64,000 nucleotides of DNA from Campylorhamphus procurvoides (GCA_013396655.1 WBMV01008591.1:90265-154264); one strand, 5' to 3'; numbered from the stretch's first letter, positions 49,891-64,000 are shown. The notes: a model not told the origin generated them from the sequence alone. Translations and numbers: made by a program.

Positions 49891-52800
49891 AAGTATTTAG
49901 AAGTTTGCTTTTCTATTCCCCTATAAACTAAACTACAGGAGCAAGACAAATCAACATGATCAAAGAAGTATTTCAGAGAGTATCGTTCAAAAAAATGAAT
50001 TTTAGTTATAACAGCAGGCTTAAATTATATTTGAATCAGTTATTATGAGAAAAAAGGGGAGAATATACATGTGTCTGTTATAGGTATTCTAATATGACAA
50101 CATGCATACACACATATGAGAATATACTAATATTTTGAATTTTCCCAGTGTATTGAAATATATTTTACATATATTAGTGATTATATTTTTATATATCTGA
50201 ATATAAAAATTAAGATTTTTTTTTGTCCTTGGCAAGAACTTCTCTTTAGAAGTCAGATTGTGAAAAATGCCATGAAGTTTCATCCCTTGGTACACATGTT
50301 TCTTGTTACAAGTGGAATATATATTATAATTTTAAAATGCTGTAACAGTTCTCCTGTAATTGCTCTGCATACTGTAAAAATAGAAATAAGTGTGTTTCAC
50401 CGATAATCTTGACTGTGCTGCCATTGAAGAATGCTTTTAAATTAACTTCCAACTGCAATTCACAAAGCAAATAGGAAGTTTGATAGATTGTTATAATAGA
50501 AAAAGAAAATAAATCCTTTGTGATAGGGCCTGTGAGCTGATTGTTAACACATGCAGGGAACAACAGAAAGGAAGAAAACTTTGATCTTTCCCTTCTTGGG
50601 AGGGAAGGAGTGAAGAACGGGGTAGACACAGAGAGAGATAAAAATTATGTGAGAGAAAACACTTCCAGGAAGCAAACTTGGCTCTGGGAGTTATATTCCT
50701 ACTTTACCTGTGACACTTTTAGTGGAGTTTTTGTCTGTGACTTGGGTGGCGGGTTGTTTGTTTGTCTGTGGGTTTGTTTGTTTTTTAAATTGGTCCATTT
50801 ATTTTATTAATTCTTTTCTGTTCACGTCCCTAATTGGTTATTCTCCTTTTCCCATTACTCTGAATGGTGTTCGTCCTGATTCATGTCAAATTAACGTTTC
50901 TTTCAACTTTAAGGAAGCCCCTGGAGTTATGCTGCCTATAAACTAGGTATGCCAAATTGTATTGAAATGGATGTATTGTGTTTCAGTGACATATAAACTG
51001 AATGATGGTCTTGTCTACTTTAAAGAGGTATATAGTTTAATTTGATTAAATAGATCGTTGAGCAAGAACAGAGGCATGTATGCACAGATCCAATTATAGC
51101 ATCAGGGCCTGGGTGCAGAATGTGTAGTCTACTCAACCTACAGATATGATTAGACAGACACAATCAGTCAACCTGATCTGTTTTAAACAAACTATGGTTA
51201 TCTGTTTTTAGGAGCAGAGCATTTTATTGAAAATTACTTGTCTTTGATGTTATTGCATCAAGTTTAAAGAAATGAACATCTACCATATTTTTCTCATTCA
51301 TAGCTTATTGATATTCCTGTTGTCTGTACTGTGACTCTTGCTTACACTATGAAAACAAAACAAAAAAACTGACCTGTTTTTCTCTTTTCCAATTGTAATT
51401 TCAATATCTTGTGTTTTTAAGTTGGGATTTTTTAAACATTAATTAGTAGTTGATTAGGCATCTAAAAGGTCTTCTAAACTTCTTTTTATTCAAGGCAGTG
51501 CTATCCTGTACTTCATTTTATTTCGCTCCTATTTATTCAGAATAATTTGATACATTGTTATTTTTCAGGTAATTTTCCTATTGAAACTTCCCAGTTCTTT
51601 ATGAAATGTTATGTTTTTGTAGCTAGATACTCTATGTTTCTGCGAATACAACACAACACAAGTTCTAGGAAGAACTTCTTTGTTTAGTTTCCTGGAAAAA
51701 CTCTAAGGGATTTCTTAGCAGAGTAGTCGTTGACTAGGTAATTCAGCTTTACTTGAACTTGACAAAACAAGGCTTTTGCTAGCAACTGCAGCTCAAGAAA
51801 TAACAATCCTGATTAAATCTGACAATTCACTGCAGTTTGCCAACTCCTCAGCTTTCTGGCACAACTAAAGTCATTCCACAAACTTTAAAAATGCAACTTT
51901 CTCCACCTTTTTGTTGGGGTCAGTCCAGTAGTGTAGCAGAGCAGCTGTTTGGAGAGAGCAGCCGGGGACTTCCATGGGCTTCTGTGGTTTACTGTGTACT
52001 GTACCAGCTGCCAGCTCATGGTAGGGTATGGCTTCTCCACTAGATTGCCCACTGCACTGAGGGTTACATCTTTGACCCTACTGATCGCTTCTGGAGAGAC
52101 ACTGAAGATGCTTCATCTGAGCAAACGATTCCATTTAACTAACCACTAAAAGTGACAGTTATTGTGATTTACCATTCCCTGTCTTACACTAAGGCACCTG
52201 ATGCATTGCAGAAAATGGGTGCAGAATCTTAGCAGAATTTTGCCAGCAGGGAAGAAAAGGGAGAAATTGTTTTGCTAAGATATTAAAAGCTGTATTTATT
52301 AAAATCCTAAGTTTAGTTCAGAGTGAAATTAGTGTGGCTGTGGTTCAACAGCAGCTATTTTTGGGGGACATTGTGTTTTTTTTTTCCTGAGAGATGAACT
52401 TTGGAAATTTCTGTTCAGTTGGTAAATATGAGAATGTGTTAAAATATACATGTTATTGTTATAGTCATACATTGTTACCATTAAAGAATTTAGTTATTCT
52501 GCTTCACTATAAAGCCTGAAATACCCTCACATGGGAAAAGTGTTTTTGTAGTTAGGACTCAGCTACCATTTCAGGTTATGAGTCATCTCCTGATTTCAGT
52601 GCACAATCTTTTTAAGACCACAGTACACCTGAACAGCATTTATAGCTAATGGCAACAAATTAATACTTTTTTGTCTCATGGAATGCACTAACTAAATTAC
52701 CAGTGCTGAAAACAAAATAGCTAACCTGTTAACTGTAGCCCAGTCAACTTAGTCTAGTGCTGCCAAAATCTTTGGATACTTTAAATGGTGGCAAAAGATC

Positions 52801-55800
52801 AGAGGAGAACAATAATAGACTTTGGCAGAGTTTGGATATAAAGAGCTGTAGGGAATGGTGTGTAACATTTAGGAATGGCAGAAATTGAAAGATATTTTGT
52901 GTCTGTTGATATCAAATTTTAATTTGCTACCAGACCTTGAGGTAAACACTGAAACAAAATTTAGCAAAATGTGAAAAATTATGATTCAAAATCAGTATTT
53001 GTGCATAGAACTGACAGAATCTGTAAAGTTGTGAACATACACCCTCCACCCACAGTGAGGTAAATACATTTTGTTTTAAAAGTAAATATTTGGCATTAGG
53101 CAGTTCAGAGGAAATTCAGAATGTCATCCCAAATCCAGGTTTAAGCCCAAAGGTAGCAATTTGAATCTCAGAACAGAGGATTGGGTGACAAAATGCAGGC
53201 ACAGAGGAAGAGCAGGACTTGCTGTTCCACCTCTCAGGATGAACACTTTTCAACACTGATAAGACAGTACCAAACACTTCCTATTGTGTCTGAGTGTTTT
53301 GAGACACTATTTGTCCTTGAGAAAAAAAAGATATAAAAATTTACCAGTGAGTATGGCACCAAAGAACTAATTCTTAGTCCTTTTTATTACCCTTCTCCCA
53401 GGATCCAATTGGTATGATCTTGGGTATGTATGTAGTACGTCTCTAATCTGCTGTCTGTTTTGAGGGTCTATCAAAAATTTTGGCATTTTCTCAGTATAAT
53501 TTAAAATACATGTCTGGAGATGGTCAGGGAATATTATACTTTTTTTCCCCATTGCATTTTTATTGTGCTGAGTTGAATTACTGCCACCATTTACAAACCT
53601 GTTAGATGTTACTGGATGTGGCAGGTAGGAGAAGCATTTAAGGACTGTTATTAAGAAAGGTTTTCAAAGGCAGAAGTTACTGTCCAAGTTGTGAAGACAA
53701 GTGGAAGTCTTTTAGGAATCCAAGTCTCACATTTCCATGGGATGATCAGGTAGCAGCAAGAGGAACCCATTTCTCAAAAGAAGGCTGGAGATGAGCAGCC
53801 ATAAGGTATGCCCGGTAGTGACTTCAGTGCTGTCCCATGGCACCAGGGGCAGGTGAGCAGACTGGAGTGGTGACTGGTGAGCATCAGGCAAAGAGGAGCT
53901 AACATTCTAGGTCCAAGGTGAATCATGAAAATCCAAACAACAATTCAGGCACAGACAGCTAGGGACAAGTGCACCTAAGAACTAACTCAGAGGCTGAAAG
54001 CCCAGGCATGAAATTAAATGAAAACCCCAGGCAGACAGTGTAGATGGAGGCTCTGGGAGAAAATGATCAGGGCAACCAGGGCATATTTGTCACCAAAGTT
54101 TCTGACAGAGACTTACTGGGTGTGGATTTTCCTGTTGACTCTGTGTAGGTCAAAGGCAGAAGGAAGGTAGGATATCAAGATGAAGAGAAGGCAGCAGAGA
54201 GGTCTTCCTCTTTACCAGAGGTGACGGACTGTTTGGAAGAAAGTTAATGGTCAGGGCTTTCCTTGAGCAGAATGTGTGTTGGAACAGCAAACATTGCTTA
54301 CGGATGAAGAAATACTCCTACCCTTTTTTTTAAAAATTTTTCTTGTGCAACACAGAAATAGTGTCAGCATCTCCTACTGAAAAGGATTGCTCCAAGCCCT
54401 GTGGATAACATCAAAATGGTATGTTTCTTGAGTTTTTAACTCCACTTTTTCCCCAAATGGAAGTGACTCAATTTGATGATTTGCTTTCTATTTGAACAGT
54501 ACTTACAATTATGATGTAACTACTGAGAATATTTTCATGCTGTATTAATTCTGATAATACTAATGAAACTCAGTGTTGGAAATTGTTCAAGGGTTTCTTA
54601 GTTGACTTGGTTGCTTACTAAAGAAAAGCATTTTCTTTTTCTGTCTTGTCTATTTTAACCATCTACTTTTCATGACACAGATTCATTTATTGTACTTGGG
54701 TCTTGACATTCTGTGACGGATTTCTAGCACAGCAGCACAGCATCTCTTCAGTTCAATAAACAAACATATTGTATGAAGATTTTATTCAGTGTTTAGAGAA
54801 CTGACCTCTCTCTTTTCAGTATTTCTATTTTGAAGCCATGATATCTAATATTTCTCAGTTTTTCTTCAACTGAAGCCACTGCCTTGCCTAATAATGGAAA
54901 AATGATCACATGGTTTCCCTTGACAAGGTTTTTATCTTCAGCGTGTGAATAGCATCACATGGGTGTAACATGTTTGTTACCTCCTTGAGGTGCCTCCTTG
55001 TTACAGCTTGACAAAACAATACCATCCAGTGGCAAGCTTTGCTTATTTGTTTGTTTATAGCATATTTAAAAGTTCCAAGGAAACAGCAGACCATCCATCA
55101 TGGCCAGTTAGCTGATAACTGTTACAGAGGAATATCATTGTCACACAACACCCCTTTTTGATTGACATTCCACCTATTGACATTTTCTGTCTAGACATTC
55201 TTCCAGTGTTACAGGTGAGGTTTCGGTAGTAAGTTTCATTAGTGGACCAAATTTCCCATCAATTCATGCTATAGTAAATTGAAACATATCTCTATTCTAC
55301 CTCTCTAGCATACTTATGTTATTTTTTTTTCTTTCCAAATATTCAAAGAATCTGTTTTTGGTAGGTGACTGCCAATTCAATTTTCTTAGTATTCATATTG
55401 TCCCCTTACAGACTTCAATTAATCTTGAATAGCAACATGTTTATGACTCACTTGTTTTACACATTTGTTATTAAATCGTTGTCTTTTAAGATGCTTCAGT
55501 GTGATTTTATAGTCACACATTATGCTTAACAAATTACTATTCACAGCTCCACAGGGTTAGTTTCATGAGGAGATACCAAAGTACTATCTCAGATGAACTT
55601 TGTTAGTGACTGAGTGTACCAATATACACGTGACTGGGTGAGGAGTTTTAGCCAGGGAAAAAACTGCTATGTATTTTATTTCTGGACATCTGGAATAAGG
55701 ATCATTTTTGACAGTATAGTGTTGCTTGTTAATGCAGTATCTATTGCTTGACTACAGTTAACAATTTTATTCCAAAATTTTTTGGAATTACTTGGTGCCA

Positions 55801-56990
55801 AAGAGTTCACAGAGTTGCGGAGTTTGAACTGACATTTGCTTAAGCATCTTGGTCTTGTGTGGTCACAAAAATCTCCCAGCTGGCATACAGGCAATTTCTG
55901 AGATTGCTCTCAGGAAGACTTGTCTTTCTACTTGCACTTCTGTGGGTCTAAATAATATTTAGCTTCTAGACTAAGCCATTTACACCAAAACATGTTATGC
56001 TGGTGCATATTGGGTATTTGTGTCTTCTATCAGATCATGGTCTAAGTGCCTAGAAAAGTACTGAAGCACTGAGATCACAACTGGTAGTTTTGTGCTTGGT
56101 CTTATACCTCTTCCATTGGAAGAGTTTTTAATTGCTACTTGTAGCAGTTTGTAGCCTAGAGTTAAACCTAGTCTTTCTTTCATACAGCAAACTGTTCATA
56201 GGCTCTCCGGAGTGACCTTTTGATAAGCCCTGTCCCCTTTGCTCAGGAAGCCATCCATATTCCTTGCAGATTTACCAGTCTACATCTGCCTATGTGACAA
56301 TGTATTTCTATTCATAGTTCTCTTCTGCTTTTTTTTCAGTAATTGTCAGGCAAACAAGAAAATTGCAAAATGAACGTGAGAAGTAAAATACTTCTTCCCT
56401 CTAGACCAAACTAGAAAATAATATTAAAAAGGTGTCCTCAGTTTTATTTAAGAAGATTGCTTCTACTAGCTCTAATGAAGTCCAGTCTTACAAACAGTTG
56501 ACCTAGTAGAGTTGAAGACAAGGTGATAATTTGGAAGAGGATGAAATGAGTGTGGGGAATAGGAACTAATCAACAGAGATTTGGCACAGGTTTTAGGAGA
56601 ACGACTTTCCACTCTCTTTTTAGTTCCTTAATCACTTCCTCCCATAGTTCTAAGGAATGAGAAATCAACTGTGTATGACTGTGCTTCCACAAAGATGAGA
56701 GAAAGTGCTCTTTGAGGGAAGTTAGGTATCTCTGATACTGCTATCAAAAGGTGGTCAACATTGGTCAAAATCATAATTTGCAAACCAGTTACAACAGCTC
56801 TGTTAATGACTGTGTTGCTGGTCTGCTCTTTCATGTACCCACCCTTGTGCTTGCCTTTTCTTTGGGATGCCCGTTCTTCAGGCAGGGCTAGTCATGCACT
56901 CTGTGTCTGCTTGGCAACTGGCACAGTAGGACTCAGTCTTTAGTATATTATAGATAAGCAACAAGAGGTGATGATGGATGGGATGGGNAC
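49891..56990. other. Intergenic or intronic AT-rich DNA, no gene recognised
   Basis: Seven kilobases without recognisable exons or repeat families. Short open frames have no family resemblance. The single N at 56988 marks a join without an evident duplication. Confidence 0.5.
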
Positions 56991-57185
56991 GGTCCAGCTG
57001 CCTGGCCCCTTCAAGGCTAGCCAAAAGCTGAAGCACTTTGTTAAGGGCATTGTCCAAATGCGTCTTGAACACTGATAGACTTGGGGCATCAACCACCTCT
57101 TTAGGAAGCCTGTTCTAGGCTTTCACCACCCTCTTGGTAAAGAAATGTTTCCTAATGTCCAGTCCTGTCACTGGATACCAACTGC
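56990..57185 (-). mobile_element. CR1 LINE fragment, minus strand
   Basis: ggcattgtccaaatgcgtcttgaacactgatag and tggtaaagaaatgtttcctaatgtcc are typical antisense text of the CR1 3' region. Confidence 0.8.
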
Positions 57186-60100
57186 TCATAAGATAGGCTA
57201 ATGAAACAGTCTGCCGTTCTCCTTGCAGACTTATATTTCTGCTTCTTCCAGAATACTGTATGACAACTGAGACACTTCGTCAAGCAATTGCACTAAGCAA
57301 TCTTGTTGTATGTTTCTTCTAGCATTTCTTCGTGTTCATTCTTCCAGACAGCTTAGAGGATGGATATCTGCCCCATTTTTTACAAGTACAGGTATCATTT
57401 GAATATGGTACGAAGACTTCACAATAAGAAGGTGTACCTCATTTTAGTTATAATACAATGGGATATCAAGAACCCTCTACATTCTGAAGGAATAAAAACT
57501 GTAGTTTAAAAGAGTGACCTACAGTATTGTGCTATATGTAGAACTTAAATTTATATAACGTACTGAATTGCAATCATTTTAGCCTGAATTATTGTAAGGG
57601 TAGTACTTTAAGCACCAGAGCCTAATTCTGCAAAGTTTTTCCATAGAGATCCAAGGATTTAATTTGGGCTCTGTAAGATCAAAGTTACAAAGAGTCAATT
57701 TCTGAGCTGGGGACACTGGGCGAGATCCCCAAATTGTTTATGTTTCAAATTCTGGTTTCAAACTGTGTTTTCAGAACTTGTCTAATATAAGATATGGTCA
57801 GTTGTAGCAGTGATGGATTTCCCTGTTTTTTAGATGGCTTAGAGGGGCATTGTGTCAGAACAAGTTAATTAACTGTAAGTTCTCCTTGTATTATTGTTGT
57901 AAAAGTATCTGCTTGACATGTTGCAGGGTGGGGCGACAGGGAAGGTGTCTAAAGCAAAGATAGCATGCAGTTGCAAACTAAGAGAGACAGGGACAAATGG
58001 TTTACCTTAATTTTTCATGTTCAGGAGAGAACACCTGGCAGCCACACAATATTATTTCAGCTGGTTACTTATGTATTTAGTTCTTTGCTGTCAAGAACAG
58101 TGCCTCTGGATTTATTAGATGTGCTCTTGCTCTTAAATGGAAAAGTATGTGCTGAAAACATAAGTAGAATTAAGCTGTGGATGCTGCTACCAATCATTTT
58201 TAAAGCACTTTGTCCATTTTACTCACTGTGCAAGTTGCTTCAAGCACACTGTGCAAAAGTGCCTGCACAAATTGCATGGAAACACCTTCAAATTTCACCA
58301 TTCCAGTTGTTTCACAGAGTTACAACATTCATCAGTCTAATAGAATTGGGGGATAAACCAGCTGATTAGTGACTACCTTAATTAATTGTAAATCTACACA
58401 GAATTTTCACTTTTCAGGGAAAAAACGGATTAGAAAATGCCTCTTGAGAAGCTCTAGCCAGAGGTCATAAGTTGAAAGAAACTACTTTAAAGCTTTTCTA
58501 TCAATTATGCTATTTTGAAGGATATTAAATACTAATACATGGGGTTCTGAGAAAATCCTTACAGTTGTCCCTCACTCAGATCATGTTTGTGAGTATTGTG
58601 TCTTTTCTGATACATCCTTAATCAAGAAGGGCATGGTTATATCACAACCCTACTTATCCTCACCACTGACAATATGACAAATGCTGAAATCTGGTTTCTT
58701 TTCCTGTTGTGTTTTTCACTCTATTGGAATGCTTCTTTTGTCTCATTCCATGCCCCATCCTGTAGTCAATGTCCATACTTATGACAACACCAGCTAAATG
58801 GAGCTTCCTGAAGAAAATTACAAGGAGAGCAACACTAGGTGGCTCGTACAATGTTAAAAAGAATGTATAATTCATTCTGTATAAACAGCCATCTATATAT
58901 ATAGAACAAATGTTCAGTATCCTTCAGGCTGCATTAAGGTGAGTTACACTTATTAAGAGCCTGCACAGTTCAGAGCTGCAAGAACAATTTTCTACCAGAT
59001 TTGGTAGAAATAAGAGTACCTTGTTTTCAAAGGCATTGGGAAATGGAAATAGCGAGTTTTGTGCTTGGCACAGGTGATCTGCCCCAGTCTGGAAATAATC
59101 TTGGCATATCAAATGAAGGAAGAATGTAGCAGAGGAGTCTTTTTAATTAATTTTCATGTTTACATTGGCCCTTCAGTTCTTTGTATGCCTGAGTATGTGA
59201 ATGGGGAAAGGAGAAGCTGCACCTTAGTTAATATGTTATGTAGTGAGATTTTTGCTTTTTTTGTCAGCTTAGCTTTTATGGTAGTTGTACTCACTGATAA
59301 TTTATTACAGACTTATTAAATGGCTTCACTTTGAAGAAGGTAATGACTTGATTACAGCTTTTTGTTTTAATTTTCTGTGGGTTTGTTGGCTTTCTTAAAA
59401 ACAAAACTTCTAAGATCTGCATCAGTGAGACATCAAACAGAAATAAGAAATTACACATGGACACTTGGCTTAGTCACACATTTTTCTAGCCATCTGCATT
59501 TAGCTGTGCTATTACAATCAGGGTTCTGCATGTATCAACTTGAGATATGTTAGTATGAAGAGACTATAGGATAGCTAATGCTTTTACCTTTTTCTTCCTT
59601 GGTTTTCTGTATGATACACAAGTATGCTAAAGTATGCAGAATCCACAAGCTGAATATAGCATATGGTTCTCACCACTGCTTTAACATGGAAACATAGTTG
59701 AGATACAAATAGCCACATAATGAGGTTGCCTGTTATTTGGGTGTAATCAACACTGAAGATGTTTTGCTGACATGAATAATGTAGATTAGGGAGCCTGGAA
59801 AGATTACTTTCCCCCATAGCTGAACATAGATCAGTTAAACATAGATATACTGGGGCAGGAAAAAAGTCCTTTTGCCACTATGCAAAACTAGGTAACTGAC
59901 AAAGGCTTTATCATTGACATGTCTTGCTTGCAAGCAGGAGAGAAAGTTTGCTTTTAGGTTCATCAGTCCAGGCGTGTATTACTTTTACAAAGAGAACCAC
60001 AACACTCTGCTTTATAAAGTACGTTTTAGATGCAGTCCTGTTTCATCTGCTTTGCTCTCACATTGTGGTATGACAGTAAAACTCCACAGAGTTGTTGGTA

Positions 60101-60435
60101 TAAGACTAGTGATAAAGACATGCTGAATCCTGTTCTCTAGCTCAAAATATGCATCAGGAAACAAGTTAACTGTTTTTGAAGCAAATGTGCTCACTTGCAG
60201 AAAATTGTGAAAGACGTCTCTAAGCACCCTGTATCAACCACCTAAGGAAAAGGAAAATGCAGTGTTATGAAGAGGAAGGAGTCAAACTTATTTGCTTTCT
60301 TTGAAACTTTTAGCATTTTTCAATGGTGGAGAGAAAGTAATTCTAGTTCTTAGAAGGAAGGAACTCAGCTTCCAGGGAGCTGGAAGGAAGAATGCTGCAC
60401 TAAAAATAAGTTTGGGGTCATTTTAATGGTTTTCA
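57186..60435. other. AT-rich DNA, no gene recognised
   Basis: The longest open frame (57965-58369, 134 codons, plus) has no recognisable family, no supporting splice structure that I can see and an unremarkable composition. Confidence 0.5.
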
Positions 60436-60439
60436 CTTT

Positions 60440-61630
60440 CCTTCTTGAAGTGAAAGCAATGACAGCCAACATGGCTTCACTGAGAAGCAGATTGTGCCTG
60501 ACAAATTTGGTGACCTTCTACAATGGTGACCTTCTACAGCAGATGTGAATGAGGGAAGAGTGATTGACATCAACTACCTCTGACTTGTGCAAACCATTTG
60601 ACACTGTTCCTCATGATGCTGCTGCCTATAAGCTACAGAGACTTGGATTTGATCGATGTAACACTTGGAGGATAAGGAACTGGCTAGATGGTTGCATTCA
60701 AAGAATTGTGATCAATGACTCGATGTCCAAGTGGAGACCTGTGACTGAGAGATGTTCCTTAAGGGTTGGTATTGCAAGTGGCACTGTTCAATACCTCTGT
60801 TAAAACCAAGCTGAGTGGTGCAGTCAACACACTGGAGAGAAGGGGTGCCATTCAAAGGAACCTGGACAGTCATGAGATGGGGGCCTGTATGAACCTCATG
60901 AAGTTCAACAAGGCCAAGTGCAAGGTCCTGTGTCTGGGTCAGGGCAATCCCAAGCACTGGTACAGGCTGAGCAGAGAATGGATTGAGAACAGCCCTGAGG
61001 AGAAGGACTTGAGGGTGTTGGTGGAGAAGAAGCTCAACATGTCCTGGTAATGTGTGCTTGTAGCTCAGAAAGCCAACCCTGTCCTGGGCTGCATCAAAAG
61101 CAGTGTGGCCAGCAGGTCAAGGGAGATGATTCTGCCCTCTAGTCTGTTCTTGTGAAACATCACCGGAAATATTGTGTCCAGCTCTGGGGCTCCCAGTATG
61201 AGAAGGATGCAGACCTGTTGGACTGAGTCTAGAGGAGGGCCATGAAGATCCTCAGAGGGCTGGATCTCTTATCCTACAAGGATAGGCTGAGAGAAATGGG
61301 GTTGCTCAGACTGGAGAGGAGAAGACTCAAGGAAGACCTTACAGCACCTTCCAGTGAGGGACTTTTTACATAGACAAGGGGTAATAGCTTCAAATGAAAA
61401 GAGACTAAGTTTAGATTAGATATTAGGAAGAAATTCTTTTCTGTGAGGGTGGTGAGACACTTGAACAAGTTGTCCATAGAAGCTGTGGATGGCAAAACTC
61501 TGGAATTGTTCAAGGCCAGGTTTGAGCAACCTGGTCTAATGGAAGGCATCCCTGCCCATGACAGGAGAGTTTAACTAGATGATCTCTGAGGTCTCTTCCA
61601 GCCCAAACCATTCTATGACTCTGTGTGTCT
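60440..61630 (+). mobile_element. CR1 LINE 3' half, plus strand
   Basis: Begins in the RT fingers (gccaacatggcttcactgag..cctgacaaatttggtgacc), passes degraded RT and the C-terminal linker (KFNKAKCKVLCLGQGNPKHW), and ends at the octamer attctatg (61610-61617) followed by actctgtg. Frameshifts and stops throughout. Confidence 0.9.
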
Positions 61631-63480
61631 AGAAATGCTAAGCAAACTGATCATCATCTTGTTTGTGTGTGTGGGACTGAGATGTTCTGAAGAGTTTAGG
61701 TGTGAACCTGAGGGTGTCAGTTTTCCATGATTCTTCCCATCAGAAGTGGTAAGTAAAGGAACTCAGACATGGCCAAACTGAGTGGACAGACAGCTGAACT
61801 TCAGAATTCAAATCTCTATAAAAGACTATGCAAAAAACTAAACTGTAGCCTGTGGAAGATATACCAAAACTTGAAGTCCAGGAGGTCCCAGATTAGAACC
61901 TGCAAGGTGATACTGGATGAGGATTCATCAGGAATGTAGTGCCTTACTAACAAAGCAGTGGTTAAGTGGGGGTGCTGCCAGGCACTACGGCAGGCCATAC
62001 TTGTCCCAGGTCACAGCTCAATCTCTGTGGGCAGAGCTTTGTGCTTGCATAGTGTCAAAATATTTGTATAGTCCAAGGCAGCTCTTTCTTATAATAATAC
62101 CTACTGAAACCACTGAATACGGGCTCCCTTTGGCTTAATGAGTAGTATTTTATAATCTTGTAGTGTCAGCTAGGTAACACTAGCTCTTTTCCCAGCTTCT
62201 CCTGGGTTTTGGGATTTGTTGTATTTTCTCCCCTTGTTTTAGATTAGTTTTAAAACAGATTTTATTACATTTGCAGACTTGATTTTTTTCTACCCAATCA
62301 TGCACAAAAACTGCAATTTTGTACCATCATAATGTATAAGGTTTTTGTAATATTTTAATGAGGGTAATTACTAATATTCATATGAGGTTGTTCTGCTCAG
62401 TTCTGATCCTGTGCATCTGAAAATGCTTATCTTATATTTCCCATGCTCCAACAAATATTTGTCTGTAAAGAATATGCACAGACTGAAGTCATTGCTCCAA
62501 ACATTTGCATCACAGTTTACTTCATTTGCTGTGTTTCATTTTGACTTATTATTATTAACTGACTTCCTTTGCCAAAAATAAATTATTTTGTTTTATATTT
62601 GACACAGTCCTGCTGGTATTTGATATAATTCCATTGTGCTAGGGCTGCTCATATGTTTATTCTAACAAAATAAGTTTCTTAATTTGCTTTGAATTCCTCT
62701 TCTCCTGAATTTCAACTTCCTTGGCTTATACTCTTGTTTTGGAAATTTGTATTTCTTTATTTTGTTTTGGATTGGCTTGTTTCGTCTGTGGGGTTTTTGC
62801 TGGGCTTTTTTAACCCTTTTTTTTTAATTACTATTTTTAAAATAATGTTCAGGCAAGTGCTACAATCAGCTTAGGACTTATTCTCACAATTTTTCTTTGA
62901 CCTTTTTATTGGAATACTACATAACTCAGAAGATAGTAATTCTGATTGCTGGCACATTTCCTGTCTTTTCCCTTTGATCTGTAAAATAACTGCATTGTAA
63001 GATAACTTCACAGGCAATTCCTCGTAAATAAAACATGCCTTTCTCCAGAAAGGTTCCTGCACGGATTTGCAGGCTGAAGGTGTTGGCCTTACCCAGTGGA
63101 GGTAAGGTGCTCCCAGCCTGAGTTTTTTCTGGAACTATGGTTGAAAGAGGTATCAGCATTTGTAGCAGCAAGAAACATCTGGCTGATCAAGCAGAGCTTT
63201 GCCTGTCACTTGGGTGAACTTTATCTACTATTAAGATGCATCTCTTAGTTTGCAAACTCCCACTCCTGGTGACCCATTGTTCACCTTCTGCAGGAGTGCT
63301 GCATGGTCCTTCAAATCACTGTGGGAACCTCACATATGGCATAATATGTCTGTGTGTGCATAGAGAGTGTGCTTCCCTTTGCAGTAGTTTTTCCCACTTG
63401 CTTCTAGGAAAAAATGAAACTAGTACAGCCACTGTTTCCACTTCTCTGCCAGATGCCTTACCTTACTAAGATAATGAGCT
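61631..63480. other. AT-rich DNA, no gene recognised
   Basis: No repeat family or exon identified. Confidence 0.5.
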
Positions 63481-63489
63481 TTATTTGCT

Positions 63490-64000
63490 TCAGCTTTGCG
63501 TGCTCAGAATGAAATTAAGCTCCATCTTAGGCCCTGTGCTCTTCAACATCTTCATAAATTGCTTGGACACAGGACTGATAGGGTTACTAAACAAATTTGC
63601 AGATGATACAAAACTGGGAGAAGCTGTTGGCTCTCCTTAAAGGCAGGGAGGCCCTGCAGAGAGACCTCAACAAATGAGAGGACTGGGCAATCGCCAGTCA
63701 TATGAAGTCCAACAAGGGGAAGTACTGGATTCTGCACCTGGGATGGGGACAACCCTGGATGTTTGTACAGACTGGAGAGTGAGATGCTGGAAAGCAGGGC
63801 CAGGGAAAGGGACTTGGGTGTTGTGTCTGAGTCAGCAGTGTGCTGGCAGCCAGGACGGCCAGCCGTGTCCTGGGGGGCATCAGGCAAAGCATCACCAGCC
63901 AGTCGAGGGATAGGTTTTTTCCACTCTGCTCTGAACTGGATCAGGTTCCCCAGGGAAGTGGTCACTCCACCAAGCCTTGAAGAGTTCAAGAAGCATTTGA
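63490..64000 (+). mobile_element. CR1 LINE fragment, plus strand, running off the window
   Basis: RT segment [20 protein letters not shown] followed by LLNKFADDTKLGEAVG, with the catalytic FADD box kept, then the linker region in another frame. It continues beyond base 64000. Confidence 0.85.

Noticed and set aside
57965..58369. 134-codon plus-strand open frame
   Set aside because: No recognisable family, no splice context and a length possible by chance in this amount of DNA.
63552..63989. 145-codon minus-strand open frame at the right edge
   Set aside because: Shadow of the plus-strand CR1 copy there, which keeps the FADD box in sense.
1..64000. CRISPR array, tRNA or rRNA gene, prokaryotic operon or viral genome
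   Set aside because: No regularly spaced repeats and no recognisable tRNA or rRNA; the intron-exon gene and CR1/LTR repeats show vertebrate DNA, and the LTRs have no adjacent viral genes.

Overview
This 64 kb window is vertebrate genomic DNA, almost certainly from a bird. The dominant repeats are CR1 LINEs, with esterase, endonuclease and reverse-transcriptase remnants and 3' ends carrying the ATTCTRTG octamer. There are also LTRs of types I recognise from avian endogenous retroviruses. Genes are intron-rich, so most long open frames are chance or repeat-derived. No operon, CRISPR array, prophage or other prokaryotic-type system is present.

The one gene I can reconstruct is a PTB-family splicing regulator, best matched to PTBP3 (ROD1), on the minus strand. 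Its CpG-island promoter is at about 47.2-47.7 kb, next to a 234-base gap. One non-coding 5' exon lies at 44.0 kb. Thirteen coding exons run from the start codon at 35455 down to the stop at 4210-4212. All internal junctions are AG/GT with matching phases. The coding exons total 1560 nt, or 519 codons plus stop, and cover four RRMs. Two exons look regulatory: a 34-nt microexon whose skipping gives an early stop, flanked by CU-rich motifs, and a frame-neutral 78-nt linker exon behind a CU decamer. The upstream start codon known from relatives is missing, and an in-frame stop lies 12 codons before the remaining ATG.

Layout: 1-1660 CR1 (+); about 1748-2365 LTR-like element; 2366-4209 probable 3' UTR and downstream DNA; 4210-35499 PTBP3 coding exons, with introns holding CR1 copies (14.5, 15.1-17.6, 20.1-20.5, 21.7-26.0 and 30.2-31.5 kb) and LTR pieces (18.4-18.5, 19.2-19.8 and 31.7-32.2 kb); 35.5-47.2 kb long 5' introns; 47.2-47.7 kb CpG island; 48.06-49.06 kb CR1 (-); about 49.2-49.9 kb LTR-like element (-); 49.9-64 kb AT-rich DNA with CR1 fragments and no gene I can recognise.

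Eight isolated single-N bases occur. Six of them sit beside near-identical copies of 0.2-0.5 kb, which looks like contigs joined without merging their overlaps. One such join duplicates part of a PTBP3 exon. Correct for these before interpreting copy number or lengths.
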